This document shows, in pieces, positions 24,650 to 32,168 of a DNA stretch of 64,000 bases. Each line of letters starts with the position of its first letter. The first letter of the stretch is position 1. Source of the DNA: Sphaerisporangium perillae (GTDB lineage: Bacteria; Actinomycetota; Actinomycetes; Streptosporangiales; Streptosporangiaceae); NCBI RefSeq assembly GCF_023276435.1, contig NZ_JALLPO010000010.1, positions 151,504-215,503 of the forward strand, in the 5' to 3' direction. The notes under the pieces are model-generated. The model searched no databases. It had not been told where the DNA came from and worked only from the letters and a program-made list of their open reading frames with translations. The position numbers were made by a program, and so were the translations under genes.

Positions 24650-26098
24650 ATGCCTCTCGGAGTCCGCAGATACGGTGCCCGGCGCCTAGTTGTCACATCG
24701 GCTGCGGTGCTATTTGCTCTGACCGCTTGTACCGGTGGTCCGCCCTCGGCCCCCCGGGCATCGACGCCGCCGCCGCCGCGTTTGTCGATGCGGGTACTGG
24801 CCACAGGGCTGGCCAACCCATGGGAGGTCACCTGGGGCCCGGACGGCATGCTGTGGATCACCGAGAAGGAGGCCGGACGGGTTACTCGGATGTCGCCCAG
24901 CGACGGGACGTCGTCTACCGCATTGGAGCTTCCAGATCTATACGCCGACACCGGCGCCCAGGACGGGCTGCTCGGCATGGCGCTGCACCCGGGCCTACTC
25001 AAGCAGGACACGGATCAGTATGTGTACCTGGCCTACACGTACAATGCCGCCGACTCGGCCGCGCCGGTTGACAGGCGGATGAAGATCGTGAGGTACGAGT
25101 ACGACCGCGGCATACAGAAGCTGGTCCGTCCCAACGATCTCCTTACCGGTCTGCCGGCCGGGATCGACCACGACTCCGGGCGACTCGCGTACAGCCCGGA
25201 CAACAAGCTCTACTTTTCCATCGGCGACATGGGGCACAACCAGTTCGACAGCACATGCCGCAAAATCCAGTCGCAGACCCTGCCGACGGCCGCCCAGGTG
25301 CAGGCCCGCGACTGGTCGGCGTATCAGGGCAAGGTGCTGCGGCTGAACCTGGACGGGTCGATCCCCACCGACAATCCAGTGCTGGCCGGCGTGCGTAGCC
25401 ATGTCTACTCGTACGGGCACCGCAACGCTCAGGGCCTCGTCTTCGGCTCGGATGGAACGTTGTACTCCTCCGAGCAGGGACCAAAAACCGACGATGAGCT
25501 CAACGTGATCGTGGCCGGAGGCAATTACGGGTGGCCCCGAGTGGCGGGGTACAAGGATGACCGGTCCTATGCGTACGGTAACTGGTCTGCCTCGCAGCCC
25601 CTACCCTGCAGCGCGCTTACCTACAGCGACTTCTCCATCCCGGAGTCCGTCCCGCTGCAGCGTGAGTCCACATTCGATGACCCGGCCTTCGTCCCTCCAC
25701 GGCGGACGTTCTCGACGGTGCCGGAAGGCTACGACTTCCGCCCGCCCGCCTGCTCCGACACCTACTTCGTCTGCTGGCCGACCGTAGCTCCGTCCAGTTT
25801 GGACTATTACCCGGCTACGGGAACCATCCCAGGCTGGGGGCCGAGCCTGCTGATGCCGTCCCTGAAGAACGGGACGGTCTACCGGCTACCGCTGAACCCC
25901 GACGGGGTCACCATCGGCGAACCGCTGGAGCTGTGGCGCACCGTCAACCGTTACAGGGACATCGCCATCGCCCCGGATAGCCGGACGTTCTACGTGGCCA
26001 CGGACCCAGGCGGGCTCGCGCGCGACGCCAACGGGTTGCCGACGGACGTGCTAGCGAACCCGGCCGCCATCCTCGAGTTCCGCTACACCAGCAGCTGA
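24650..26098 (+). CDS. PQQ-dependent sugar dehydrogenase, lipoprotein
   Basis: A 482-residue exported protein of the soluble glucose dehydrogenase/aldose sugar dehydrogenase (GdhB) beta-propeller family. The signal peptide ends in the lipobox LTAC (Cys27), so it should be lipid-anchored outside the membrane. Family landmarks are ATGLANPWEVTWGPDGMLWI, the catalytic-type region SYGHRNAQGLVFGSDGTLY, EQGPKTDDELN and GGNYGWPRV. The enzyme would oxidise an aldose to a lactone with PQQ. CAGGAG lies about 5 nt before the ATG. Third codon positions are notably richer in A/T than in most genes here, suggesting horizontal transfer. No PQQ synthesis gene is in the window. Confidence 0.88.
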   Translation: MPLGVRRYGARRLVVTSAAVLFALTACTGGPPSAPRASTPPPPRLSMRVLATGLANPWEVTWGPDGMLWITEKEAGRVTRMSPSDGTSSTALELPDLYADTGAQDGLLGMALHPGLLKQDTDQYVYLAYTYNAADSAAPVDRRMKIVRYEYDRGIQKLVRPNDLLTGLPAGIDHDSGRLAYSPDNKLYFSIGDMGHNQFDSTCRKIQSQTLPTAAQVQARDWSAYQGKVLRLNLDGSIPTDNPVLAGVRSHVYSYGHRNAQGLVFGSDGTLYSSEQGPKTDDELNVIVAGGNYGWPRVAGYKDDRSYAYGNWSASQPLPCSALTYSDFSIPESVPLQRESTFDDPAFVPPRRTFSTVPEGYDFRPPACSDTYFVCWPTVAPSSLDYYPATGTIPGWGPSLLMPSLKNGTVYRLPLNPDGVTIGEPLELWRTVNRYRDIAIAPDSRTFYVATDPGGLARDANGLPTDVLANPAAILEFRYTSS

Positions 26099-26150
26099 GG
26101 CATTGGCGTCGCGGATCGTCCGGCCGGTGCCGGCGCACCATTGGAGCTCT

Positions 26151-27830
26151 CTAGCGCGCGGGCCGGGCGGCGGCGTAGCCGACCCCGAACTCATACACCT
26201 TGTTGTGCGACCGTTCGGCATCGTCCGAGGGCGGGCCGAATTCCGGCCGGATGCCCTTTGGATTCTGCGCGGGATCGGCGCGCAGATACGTATAGGCCAT
26301 GTGCAGCCAGCGCACCCGCCCATCGGCCGCTTCCTCGATCCTCCCCGCCTTCCCCGAACGCGCGGCCGGCCGCGAAACCAATTCCGGCGCGACGAGTCCG
26401 CCGAGCCCCGACGGCGTGTACACCATCACCATCCGCCTGCCTCCCCGCCGCAGCCAAGCCGCCCACGTCTGCGCCGCCGGCCCGCCCGGGCTGGGAATTC
26501 CGATACCACCCGGGGTGGCGACCCCGTCGATCACCCAGAGGTTCGTCCAGCTCTGGTCGCAGTACACGTTCCGCCCGCCCCACAAGGCTTCCGGGAAATC
26601 GGCCGGGAACTTCGGGCGCGCCAGGTTGCGGGCCAAGCTCAGCACCGGGACCACCCCCGCGCTATGGCACAACACCGTCGTCAGCGTCTGCTTCGGTATT
26701 CCGATCGGCCCACCGGCCGGCCGCACCCCGCCGATTCTCACCTCCGACCCCTGGAACCGCAGGTGGAGCCCCCCTGCCGACATCGGGAGCGTCAGTCTGC
26801 GCGCATACAGGAACCGCAGCACTTCGGCGACCATGCGGCCCATGCCATCTGGATGCTCGAAGGGCGCGCGCAATGGTCCCGCTCCGGCGATGAGCGCGGG
26901 TGAGGGCGTGATGACGATCGGCCCGTTCGGGCCGTCGAACAAGTCCGGCCGCGCCGCATAGAGCTGATAGATGATCTTGTACTGCCCCAGGCACCGGTTC
27001 GCCGGCAATTCGGCGTAGGCCTGCCGGCTGGACCGCAGCTCGACGGTTTTCGTCTTCTTGTCGACCACCGCGTTTTGCGCGGCCACACAACCATATGGGT
27101 AGGCACCGGTGAACGGACGTTTGTCCGGCGGGTAGAACGGGGTGCGCGTGTTCGGCGTCACTTGCACGACCACCGGCGGCGCCATGCCCGCGAAGCTGTG
27201 CGGCGCCCACACCCCGAGCAGATGCCGCATCGCGTCCGGCCGTCCCGACGTGTCGCCATACTCGAGTAGCAGCCAGTTCCCGCGCCCGGCGAGCTTCACG
27301 GGCCGCTCACTCCATCGGAACCGGTCCCAGCCCGGCGAATCCGGGTCTCCCGTCGCGACCGGCGCCAGGACGCGCATGCGCTCTTCCGGGTCGAGGTTGA
27401 TCGTGCGATAACCCTGCTGATTCGCCAGCACCGCTCCCGGAAGGAACGTCGTAGGGACCCGCATGTCGTCGGGCAGCATCACGATCGGGGCGAAGCGGAT
27501 GCGGCCGAGGACGACGGCCAGCGTCGCGATCTGCCCGGTCTCGGCGAGAGCACACGCGGGATTCGTCGTCTCCCAATGGTGGCCGTCCGACCTGAAGGTC
27601 ATGATCACGCGCTCGTCGTAGTAGTCGGGCGCCCGCACGGCGACCTCGATCTGAATGAATCCGGCCCGCAGTGGCACCGTCGCCGGAACCGCCAGCCCTT
27701 TGTGTTCCTCGCGCCATTCGACGCCCCGGCGCACCACGACATCGGCCGTGGCGCCGCTGATCGGCGCGCCGACGGCATTCTGGACGAGAATCTTGAGACT
27801 CGTGGGATCGGCCACAATGACCCGCCTCAC
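26151..27830 (-). CDS. Uncharacterised 559-residue protein
   Basis: I do not recognise a family. There is no signal peptide or membrane helix. Residues 1-75 look like a small beta-sandwich (SLKILVQNAVGAPISGATAD) reminiscent of Ig/carboxypeptidase-regulatory-type modules. A segment VLCHSAGVVPVLSLARNL resembles the strand-serine-helix elbow of alpha/beta-hydrolases (serine within HSAGV), so a lipase-like C-terminal half is possible, but no Asp/His partners can be assigned with confidence. GTG at 27830 is used; GTG at 27815, preceded by AGGCGG, is an alternative. It lies 103 bp downstream of the 899-residue unknown on the same strand and shares its shifted codon use, suggesting a joint operon. 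Confidence 0.65.
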   Translation of the reverse strand: MRRVIVADPTSLKILVQNAVGAPISGATADVVVRRGVEWREEHKGLAVPATVPLRAGFIQIEVAVRAPDYYDERVIMTFRSDGHHWETTNPACALAETGQIATLAVVLGRIRFAPIVMLPDDMRVPTTFLPGAVLANQQGYRTINLDPEERMRVLAPVATGDPDSPGWDRFRWSERPVKLAGRGNWLLLEYGDTSGRPDAMRHLLGVWAPHSFAGMAPPVVVQVTPNTRTPFYPPDKRPFTGAYPYGCVAAQNAVVDKKTKTVELRSSRQAYAELPANRCLGQYKIIYQLYAARPDLFDGPNGPIVITPSPALIAGAGPLRAPFEHPDGMGRMVAEVLRFLYARRLTLPMSAGGLHLRFQGSEVRIGGVRPAGGPIGIPKQTLTTVLCHSAGVVPVLSLARNLARPKFPADFPEALWGGRNVYCDQSWTNLWVIDGVATPGGIGIPSPGGPAAQTWAAWLRRGGRRMVMVYTPSGLGGLVAPELVSRPAARSGKAGRIEEAADGRVRWLHMAYTYLRADPAQNPKGIRPEFGPPSDDAERSHNKVYEFGVGYAAARPAR

Positions 27831-27933
27831 CCATCACAAGATTCGGGACGTGGCCGCCTTCGACGGCCGGTCATGCTCTGCCGATGCTGGACGAGCGCGG
27901 CGTCAGGTCGCGGTACCTGCCTGTCGCTCGCCA

Positions 27934-30633
27934 TTACGGCTGCTGGCCGGTCTTCGGGTCGTACTCCACCTCGACGGCCACGACCTGGTCGGTCGGAAGG
28001 ACTTCGCGCCACTGATCGAAGACCTCATACGGCCCCGCCGGCCGGAAGCCTCCTTCGAGCGGGTCGAAGCCCTTCTCGAATACCTTCTCCACGGCGAGGG
28101 TGTTCTTGAAGTCGGCGCTCGCGGCCTTCAGCTCGGCGGCGAGGAGCTCGAGCACCTGACCGACCGTCTTCCCCTGGTACTCGGGTGGATCGCCGGCTTG
28201 GAAGGGATAGGGCAGGCCGAGTCCCGCCTCGCCCTCCACGTTCGCCTGTTTGAGCCATTCGAGCGCCTCCAGCTCGTGACCGGGCCGGATGGGCAGGACG
28301 GCTTTCACCCACGCCGCATTCAGGAACTGATTACGCCGCTCGTCGCCGTCTATCTGGATGAGCCAGCCCAGCGAGCTGCCCAGCGGAGCGGGCAACCCAT
28401 CTTCGGCGATCGGATAATTGATGCGCCACTCGTCTCTGAGCACCAGATTCTGTGACGTCACGTCGAGCACCAGAGCGTTGTTCTTGGACGTATGCGAATA
28501 GCTGCTCGTGACGATCGTGCCCGCGAGGTGGTCCGCCGCTATGTCCGCGGCGGAGGCCGGCTTCGGAGCGGGGTAACGGCCTTTGGAGGTCTCGCCGAGC
28601 GGAGGGAGATTTCCAGGTCGCCAATATTCGGGTGCGACGAAGTACAACATCTCGTCGACGTCGAAGATCTGCCGGAGCAGCTCGGCGCCCAAGTGGGCGT
28701 CGTCGAACAGTTTGAGCTTGCGGATCAGGTATCCGTAGACGGTGTGGCGTTCCTCGCGCCGCAGGTCTTCGGAGCGCCTTTGCGGTATGCCGCGGACGAG
28801 CTTCGCGCGATCGCGCACCGCTTTCGCGTAAGCCGTGCGCTGCAGTTCGGCCACCTCCGCGTCGTAGAGCTTCTTCTCGGCCGCATAGCGCTCGTGGGCA
28901 TCGTTGGTGGCCGGCGGATCCCACGTGAGGTCGAAATTCAGAGCGATCGGGCTGAGATCGCCGGTATTGACGAAGATCGGGAAGACCGCGAAGCCCGTCT
29001 TCTCCGGGTTGACACGGATCAAATGCGGGACGAAACCTCGCCCCGGCGCGGCGGAGAGGAACCGGACGTCCTGCAGTTTGTATCCCTGCTCAGGAGGCGA
29101 TGGCGTGTAGTCCATCCGGGCCACGATGTGTTTCGAATTGTCGTGGCTGGTGATCCCGTCGGCGTCCGGAGGGCTGTGGTGGACGAACTCCATATTGACT
29201 TCGGGTGGATCCTGCGTGCCCGGCTTCTTCCGAATGGGGAACGCACCGGTGAACTGGGCGTTCTTGACCACGAGCGGCGGCGGCGCGTCCGGCTTTCTGA
29301 TCGAGGTGAGGTCCGGCGCAGGGACTACGTGGATCAGTTCCCCGAGCCCGAGCTCCTTCCCAGGATCATTCATGAAGGCCTGCCACGAAAGATTGGTCCC
29401 GATGTGCTGGACCTGAACGCCGACCTTACGCATCTTGCGCCGCAACTCGTAGTTGACCAGCTTGGTCGTCGTGTTCTGCACCACGTAGCGCCGGCTGGTC
29501 GTGTCCGTCGACTCGGTCACCGTCTTGAACGTGGTCTTGAAGTTCCGGCGGATCTCACTCGTGACCTTGGCGCTCTGGTTGCGACTGTGCTTGTGGGTTT
29601 CCTCCGAGCTTCGTTTGACCGAGCTTCCCGCACTGAAGCTCACGCTCGCGTCGGCGTGGTAGATGCCGGCGAAGTTCGCACCACCGGATGCGCTGGCCCC
29701 CAGTTTGGTGTCGTTGGCGTTGTCCTCTTTGACGGCGTCGGCGAGATCCTCTTGAGTGGTGAGAGACTCCTCCGTTCTCAACGTCGATTCATCGAACAGC
29801 TCGGTCGTCTTTTCGACGACCGTCTTCCGGGTGCTGGACTCGACGACTTCGACCGTCCCGCCGGGGCTGATCCACAAGTGACCGACCGGCGTGCCGAGAA
29901 ATGTGTCGAACTCGAAGAAGTACTGCCGGAACAGATTGACGAGGCCGACCGGCGACAGCACCCCCTGCGCCTCGTCCGCCACCAGGTCACGCACCCGCGT
30001 CAACGCATTGTTGGTCAGGTCGCGTGCGGCGGCGCCGGAGAATACCTCGCCATCGGACAGTTCGTCATCGATGCCGATCGCCGAACCCATCCGCAGGGTG
30101 TTGGCACGACCGAACCATCCGGCGAGGGGCTTGTACACGCCGAAGAGCTCGCTCGCGTAGGGCAACGAGCCGGTGAAGTCCGTCAACGGACGGCCGTTGA
30201 ACACAGCGGGGGCCGTCATCGGTGCCGGCAGCAGTTGCACCGTGTGCGCCGTCCCACCCGGACCGGTGATGAAGGGCACCGAGGCCAGGTCCTGACCCGG
30301 AGAGCTCTTGGCGAGGAGTACCTCGTAGCTCGTCTCATAGGCCGGCGCGACGAACGAGATGACCTGGGAACCCGTCGTTGAGATCTGGCGACCGGCGTAC
30401 TGGCGGCTCAGGCCGGCATCCCGTTGAAGGAAGCCGCCTTGCAGTTGGGGCACCCCGGGGAACAGCGCCGGACTGCGCACGTCCACACCGCTGGGCAGTC
30501 CGATCGCGACCCGCTGCCCCGCCGGCAACTCACCGGGACTGGTCGGCTCGACCCGGTAGGACCAGATGCTGAGCCCCACCTCCGCGCCTGGAGTGGTTAT
30601 GGCCGTCTTACCCAAGAAGGTAACTGTCAGCAT
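27934..30633 (-). CDS. Uncharacterised 899-residue protein
   Basis: No family is recognised. There is no signal peptide or obvious transmembrane helix. The centre (about 270-400) is very rich in Ser, Thr and charged residues. It includes a helical acidic stretch (EESLTTQEDLADAVKEDN), a Gly/Ala/Ser stretch with alternating polarity (LGASASGGANFAGIYHADAS) and basic Thr-rich strands (RRNFKTTFKTVTESTDTTS). Beta-rich segments flank it, and a coiled-coil-like region (ERYAAEKKLYDAEVAELQR) follows. The alternating pattern resembles amphipathic hairpins of pore-forming or membrane-inserting proteins, but this is speculation. ATG at 30633 follows GGGAG with good spacing, so the start is firm. Probably co-transcribed with the 559-residue gene. 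Confidence 0.7.
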   Translation of the reverse strand: MLTVTFLGKTAITTPGAEVGLSIWSYRVEPTSPGELPAGQRVAIGLPSGVDVRSPALFPGVPQLQGGFLQRDAGLSRQYAGRQISTTGSQVISFVAPAYETSYEVLLAKSSPGQDLASVPFITGPGGTAHTVQLLPAPMTAPAVFNGRPLTDFTGSLPYASELFGVYKPLAGWFGRANTLRMGSAIGIDDELSDGEVFSGAAARDLTNNALTRVRDLVADEAQGVLSPVGLVNLFRQYFFEFDTFLGTPVGHLWISPGGTVEVVESSTRKTVVEKTTELFDESTLRTEESLTTQEDLADAVKEDNANDTKLGASASGGANFAGIYHADASVSFSAGSSVKRSSEETHKHSRNQSAKVTSEIRRNFKTTFKTVTESTDTTSRRYVVQNTTTKLVNYELRRKMRKVGVQVQHIGTNLSWQAFMNDPGKELGLGELIHVVPAPDLTSIRKPDAPPPLVVKNAQFTGAFPIRKKPGTQDPPEVNMEFVHHSPPDADGITSHDNSKHIVARMDYTPSPPEQGYKLQDVRFLSAAPGRGFVPHLIRVNPEKTGFAVFPIFVNTGDLSPIALNFDLTWDPPATNDAHERYAAEKKLYDAEVAELQRTAYAKAVRDRAKLVRGIPQRRSEDLRREERHTVYGYLIRKLKLFDDAHLGAELLRQIFDVDEMLYFVAPEYWRPGNLPPLGETSKGRYPAPKPASAADIAADHLAGTIVTSSYSHTSKNNALVLDVTSQNLVLRDEWRINYPIAEDGLPAPLGSSLGWLIQIDGDERRNQFLNAAWVKAVLPIRPGHELEALEWLKQANVEGEAGLGLPYPFQAGDPPEYQGKTVGQVLELLAAELKAASADFKNTLAVEKVFEKGFDPLEGGFRPAGPYEVFDQWREVLPTDQVVAVEVEYDPKTGQQP

Positions 30634-30808
30634 GGAATCTCCCGGGGGGTGCGCACATGGCGTGATCCGACTGTAACTCAGCGCAATGTGCGCCCGCCAG
30701 CGCCCGACGAGACCGGATGATGACTCTACGTTGAAGCCCGTTCGTGATCGCAGGCTTCCCCTCCATCGGCCCTCGTCGTGGGCGTCTCTGGAGGAGGCGC
30801 GGGTGTCA

Positions 30809-31453
30809 TCACTGCTTGGCGGTGAAGACGATCTCCACTCGGCGGTTTCTCGCCTGGTTCTGCTTTACCGGGCGTCCCTCGATGATGTTGGGGACCTTGG
30901 GGCGGCTTTCTCCGAAGCCTCTGACCTGGAGGTTCACGCCCGGTAGCCGGGTCTGGAGGTCCTGGCGCACGGCCTGCGCGCGCCTGAGGGAGAGCGCGCG
31001 GTTGTAGGCGTCGCTTCCCTGGTCGTCGGTGTGCCCGTCAACCCTGACCACCCCGCCCGCCGACTCCGACCGGATCCTCTCGGCCAGCCGCCGCAGCCGC
31101 TGCCGGGCCTGCGACGTCAGCACGGCCTTGTCCAGGGCGAACAGCACGTCGCCCGCGAGCGCCACCGTGACCTGCTCGCCCTGCTTGGACTCGCTCTCGG
31201 CGCCGTCGAGGGACTCCACCTCGGCGACGACGTTCTCGACGGGCGCGATGATGTCCTCCACGGCGGCCGTGACGTCCCCCGGGTCCGCCCACGCGACCGC
31301 CGGAGGACCGGCCGCGACCAGGGCGAGTGCGAGCACTAGCACCGTCAGGCGCTCACGAGATCGGGACGTCCGCTCAGGAGATCCGGCCGTCCGCTCCCCG
31401 GATCCGGCCGTCCGCTCCCGAGATCCGGACGTCCGCTCAGGAGATCGGGACAT
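30809..31453 (-). CDS. OmpA-family C-terminal domain protein
   Basis: A 214-residue protein. The C-terminal OmpA/MotB domain (about 105-212) is clear: FALDKAVLTSQARQRLRRLA, VDGHTDDQGSDAYNRALSLR and QARNRRVEIVF. It binds peptidoglycan through the diaminopimelate-recognising D and R residues. A hydrophobic signal or anchor segment (LTVLVLALALVAAGPPAVAWA) precedes a short acidic helix. Before that, the N-terminus consists of heptad repeats of SPERTSG type encoded by 21-bp DNA repeats. ATG at 31453 overlaps the end of the lipoprotein gene; GTG at 31465 is an alternative. With the lipoprotein it probably forms an envelope operon. Confidence 0.85.
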   Translation of the reverse strand: MSRSPERTSGSRERTAGSGERTAGSPERTSRSRERLTVLVLALALVAAGPPAVAWADPGDVTAAVEDIIAPVENVVAEVESLDGAESESKQGEQVTVALAGDVLFALDKAVLTSQARQRLRRLAERIRSESAGGVVRVDGHTDDQGSDAYNRALSLRRAQAVRQDLQTRLPGVNLQVRGFGESRPKVPNIIEGRPVKQNQARNRRVEIVFTAKQ

Positions 31454-31454
31454 C
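31350..31454. repeat. Five 21-bp tandem repeats at the lipoprotein/OmpA gene junction
   Basis: Units begin at 31350, 31371, 31392, 31413 and 31434, each starting CGCTC and ending GACGTC, GCCGTC or GACATC on the plus strand. Only a few substitutions separate them. On the minus strand they encode a 7-residue repeat at the OmpA protein N-terminus, and the outermost unit contains the lipoprotein stop codon and the OmpA ATG. Copy-number change would keep the OmpA frame. Confidence 0.9.
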
Positions 31455-32081
31455 GGTGAACACACCCAGCACCTTGAGGTCTACGTTGATCTTCGTGACG
31501 TCCGGCGGCGGCGCGGCGAACGTCGCGTGCAGCGGCAGCACCTCGTCCGGCTCGGTGAACACGTCATAGTCGGAGCACAGGCACTTGGCGTGGGGGTACT
31601 GCCCTGTGCGCGCGACGGTGTACCGCTTGCCGTTGACCGGGTCGACGAGGCTGATCCCTGCCACGGTCAGGCCGAGGCCGCCGGGCGTGTCGCCCATGTC
31701 GCTGCTCATCTGCCATTTCTCGAGGCCCTTGTTGGTGACCGTCCAGGTCAGGGTGGACAGCCGGCCCTGCCGCTTGAGGCCGGTGATCTGCACGGTCAGG
31801 TCGGCGCCGCCCGCTTTGACCTCCCTGGTGGCGATGACCTCGCCCTGCTCGGCGGGCGCGCTCTGCTGCTCCGCGGGTGCGATCTCCTGCTCGGCGGGCC
31901 CGGTGGAGCCGGTGGCGCCGTCGGGCTTGGTGGGCCCCGACGGGTCGGTGGCCTGCTCCGCCTGTGCGGCCGGCTGCTTCTCCTCGCCGCCGCCACCCTG
32001 CTGCCCTGGAAGCATCCCGCAGCCGGTCAGCACGGCCGCCAGCACGGCCACCGCGACCGCCGGTGTGATCCCTCTTCGCAT
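31437..32081 (-). CDS. Uncharacterised lipoprotein
   Basis: A 214-residue exported protein. The signal peptide ends in the lipobox LTGC, so the mature protein is lipid-anchored outside. An 80-residue Gly/Pro/Ala/Glu-rich linker with an AEQEIAPAEQ-like repeat leads to a compact domain (about 95-214) with two cysteines in KCLCSDYD. That domain resembles DUF4352-like or Ig-like beta domains in its pattern of alternating strands, but no function is assigned. ATG at 32081 is chosen because it begins the signal peptide; an upstream in-frame start at 32153 would bury the signal. The stop overlaps the OmpA gene start, indicating coupling. Confidence 0.8.
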   Translation of the reverse strand: MRRGITPAVAVAVLAAVLTGCGMLPGQQGGGGEEKQPAAQAEQATDPSGPTKPDGATGSTGPAEQEIAPAEQQSAPAEQGEVIATREVKAGGADLTVQITGLKRQGRLSTLTWTVTNKGLEKWQMSSDMGDTPGGLGLTVAGISLVDPVNGKRYTVARTGQYPHAKCLCSDYDVFTEPDEVLPLHATFAAPPPDVTKINVDLKVLGVFTDVPIS

Positions 32082-32148
32082 TCCGTCCTGCCTCCGCCTG
32101 TCGTGGATCGAATCGAGCCCCGACCGTAGACGGACGACCTTCAGGATC

Positions 32149-32168
32149 CGCATAGCGCGCTATATGCG
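32149..32168. promoter_or_regulatory. Palindrome at the AfsR-like gene end/lipoprotein promoter
   Basis: TAGCGCGCTA (32153-32162) is a perfect 10-bp palindrome. It extends with one bulged base to CGCATA/TATGCG (32149-32154/32163-32168). It overlaps the AfsR-like stop codon and lies about 70 bp before the lipoprotein ATG, so it could be a terminator stem or an operator for the lipoprotein-OmpA unit. Confidence 0.35.

Noticed and set aside
31454-31465. GTG at 31465 as certain start of the OmpA protein
   Set aside because: ATG at 31453 is equally open and closer to the repeats; neither has a clear Shine-Dalgarno sequence, so the choice is left uncertain.
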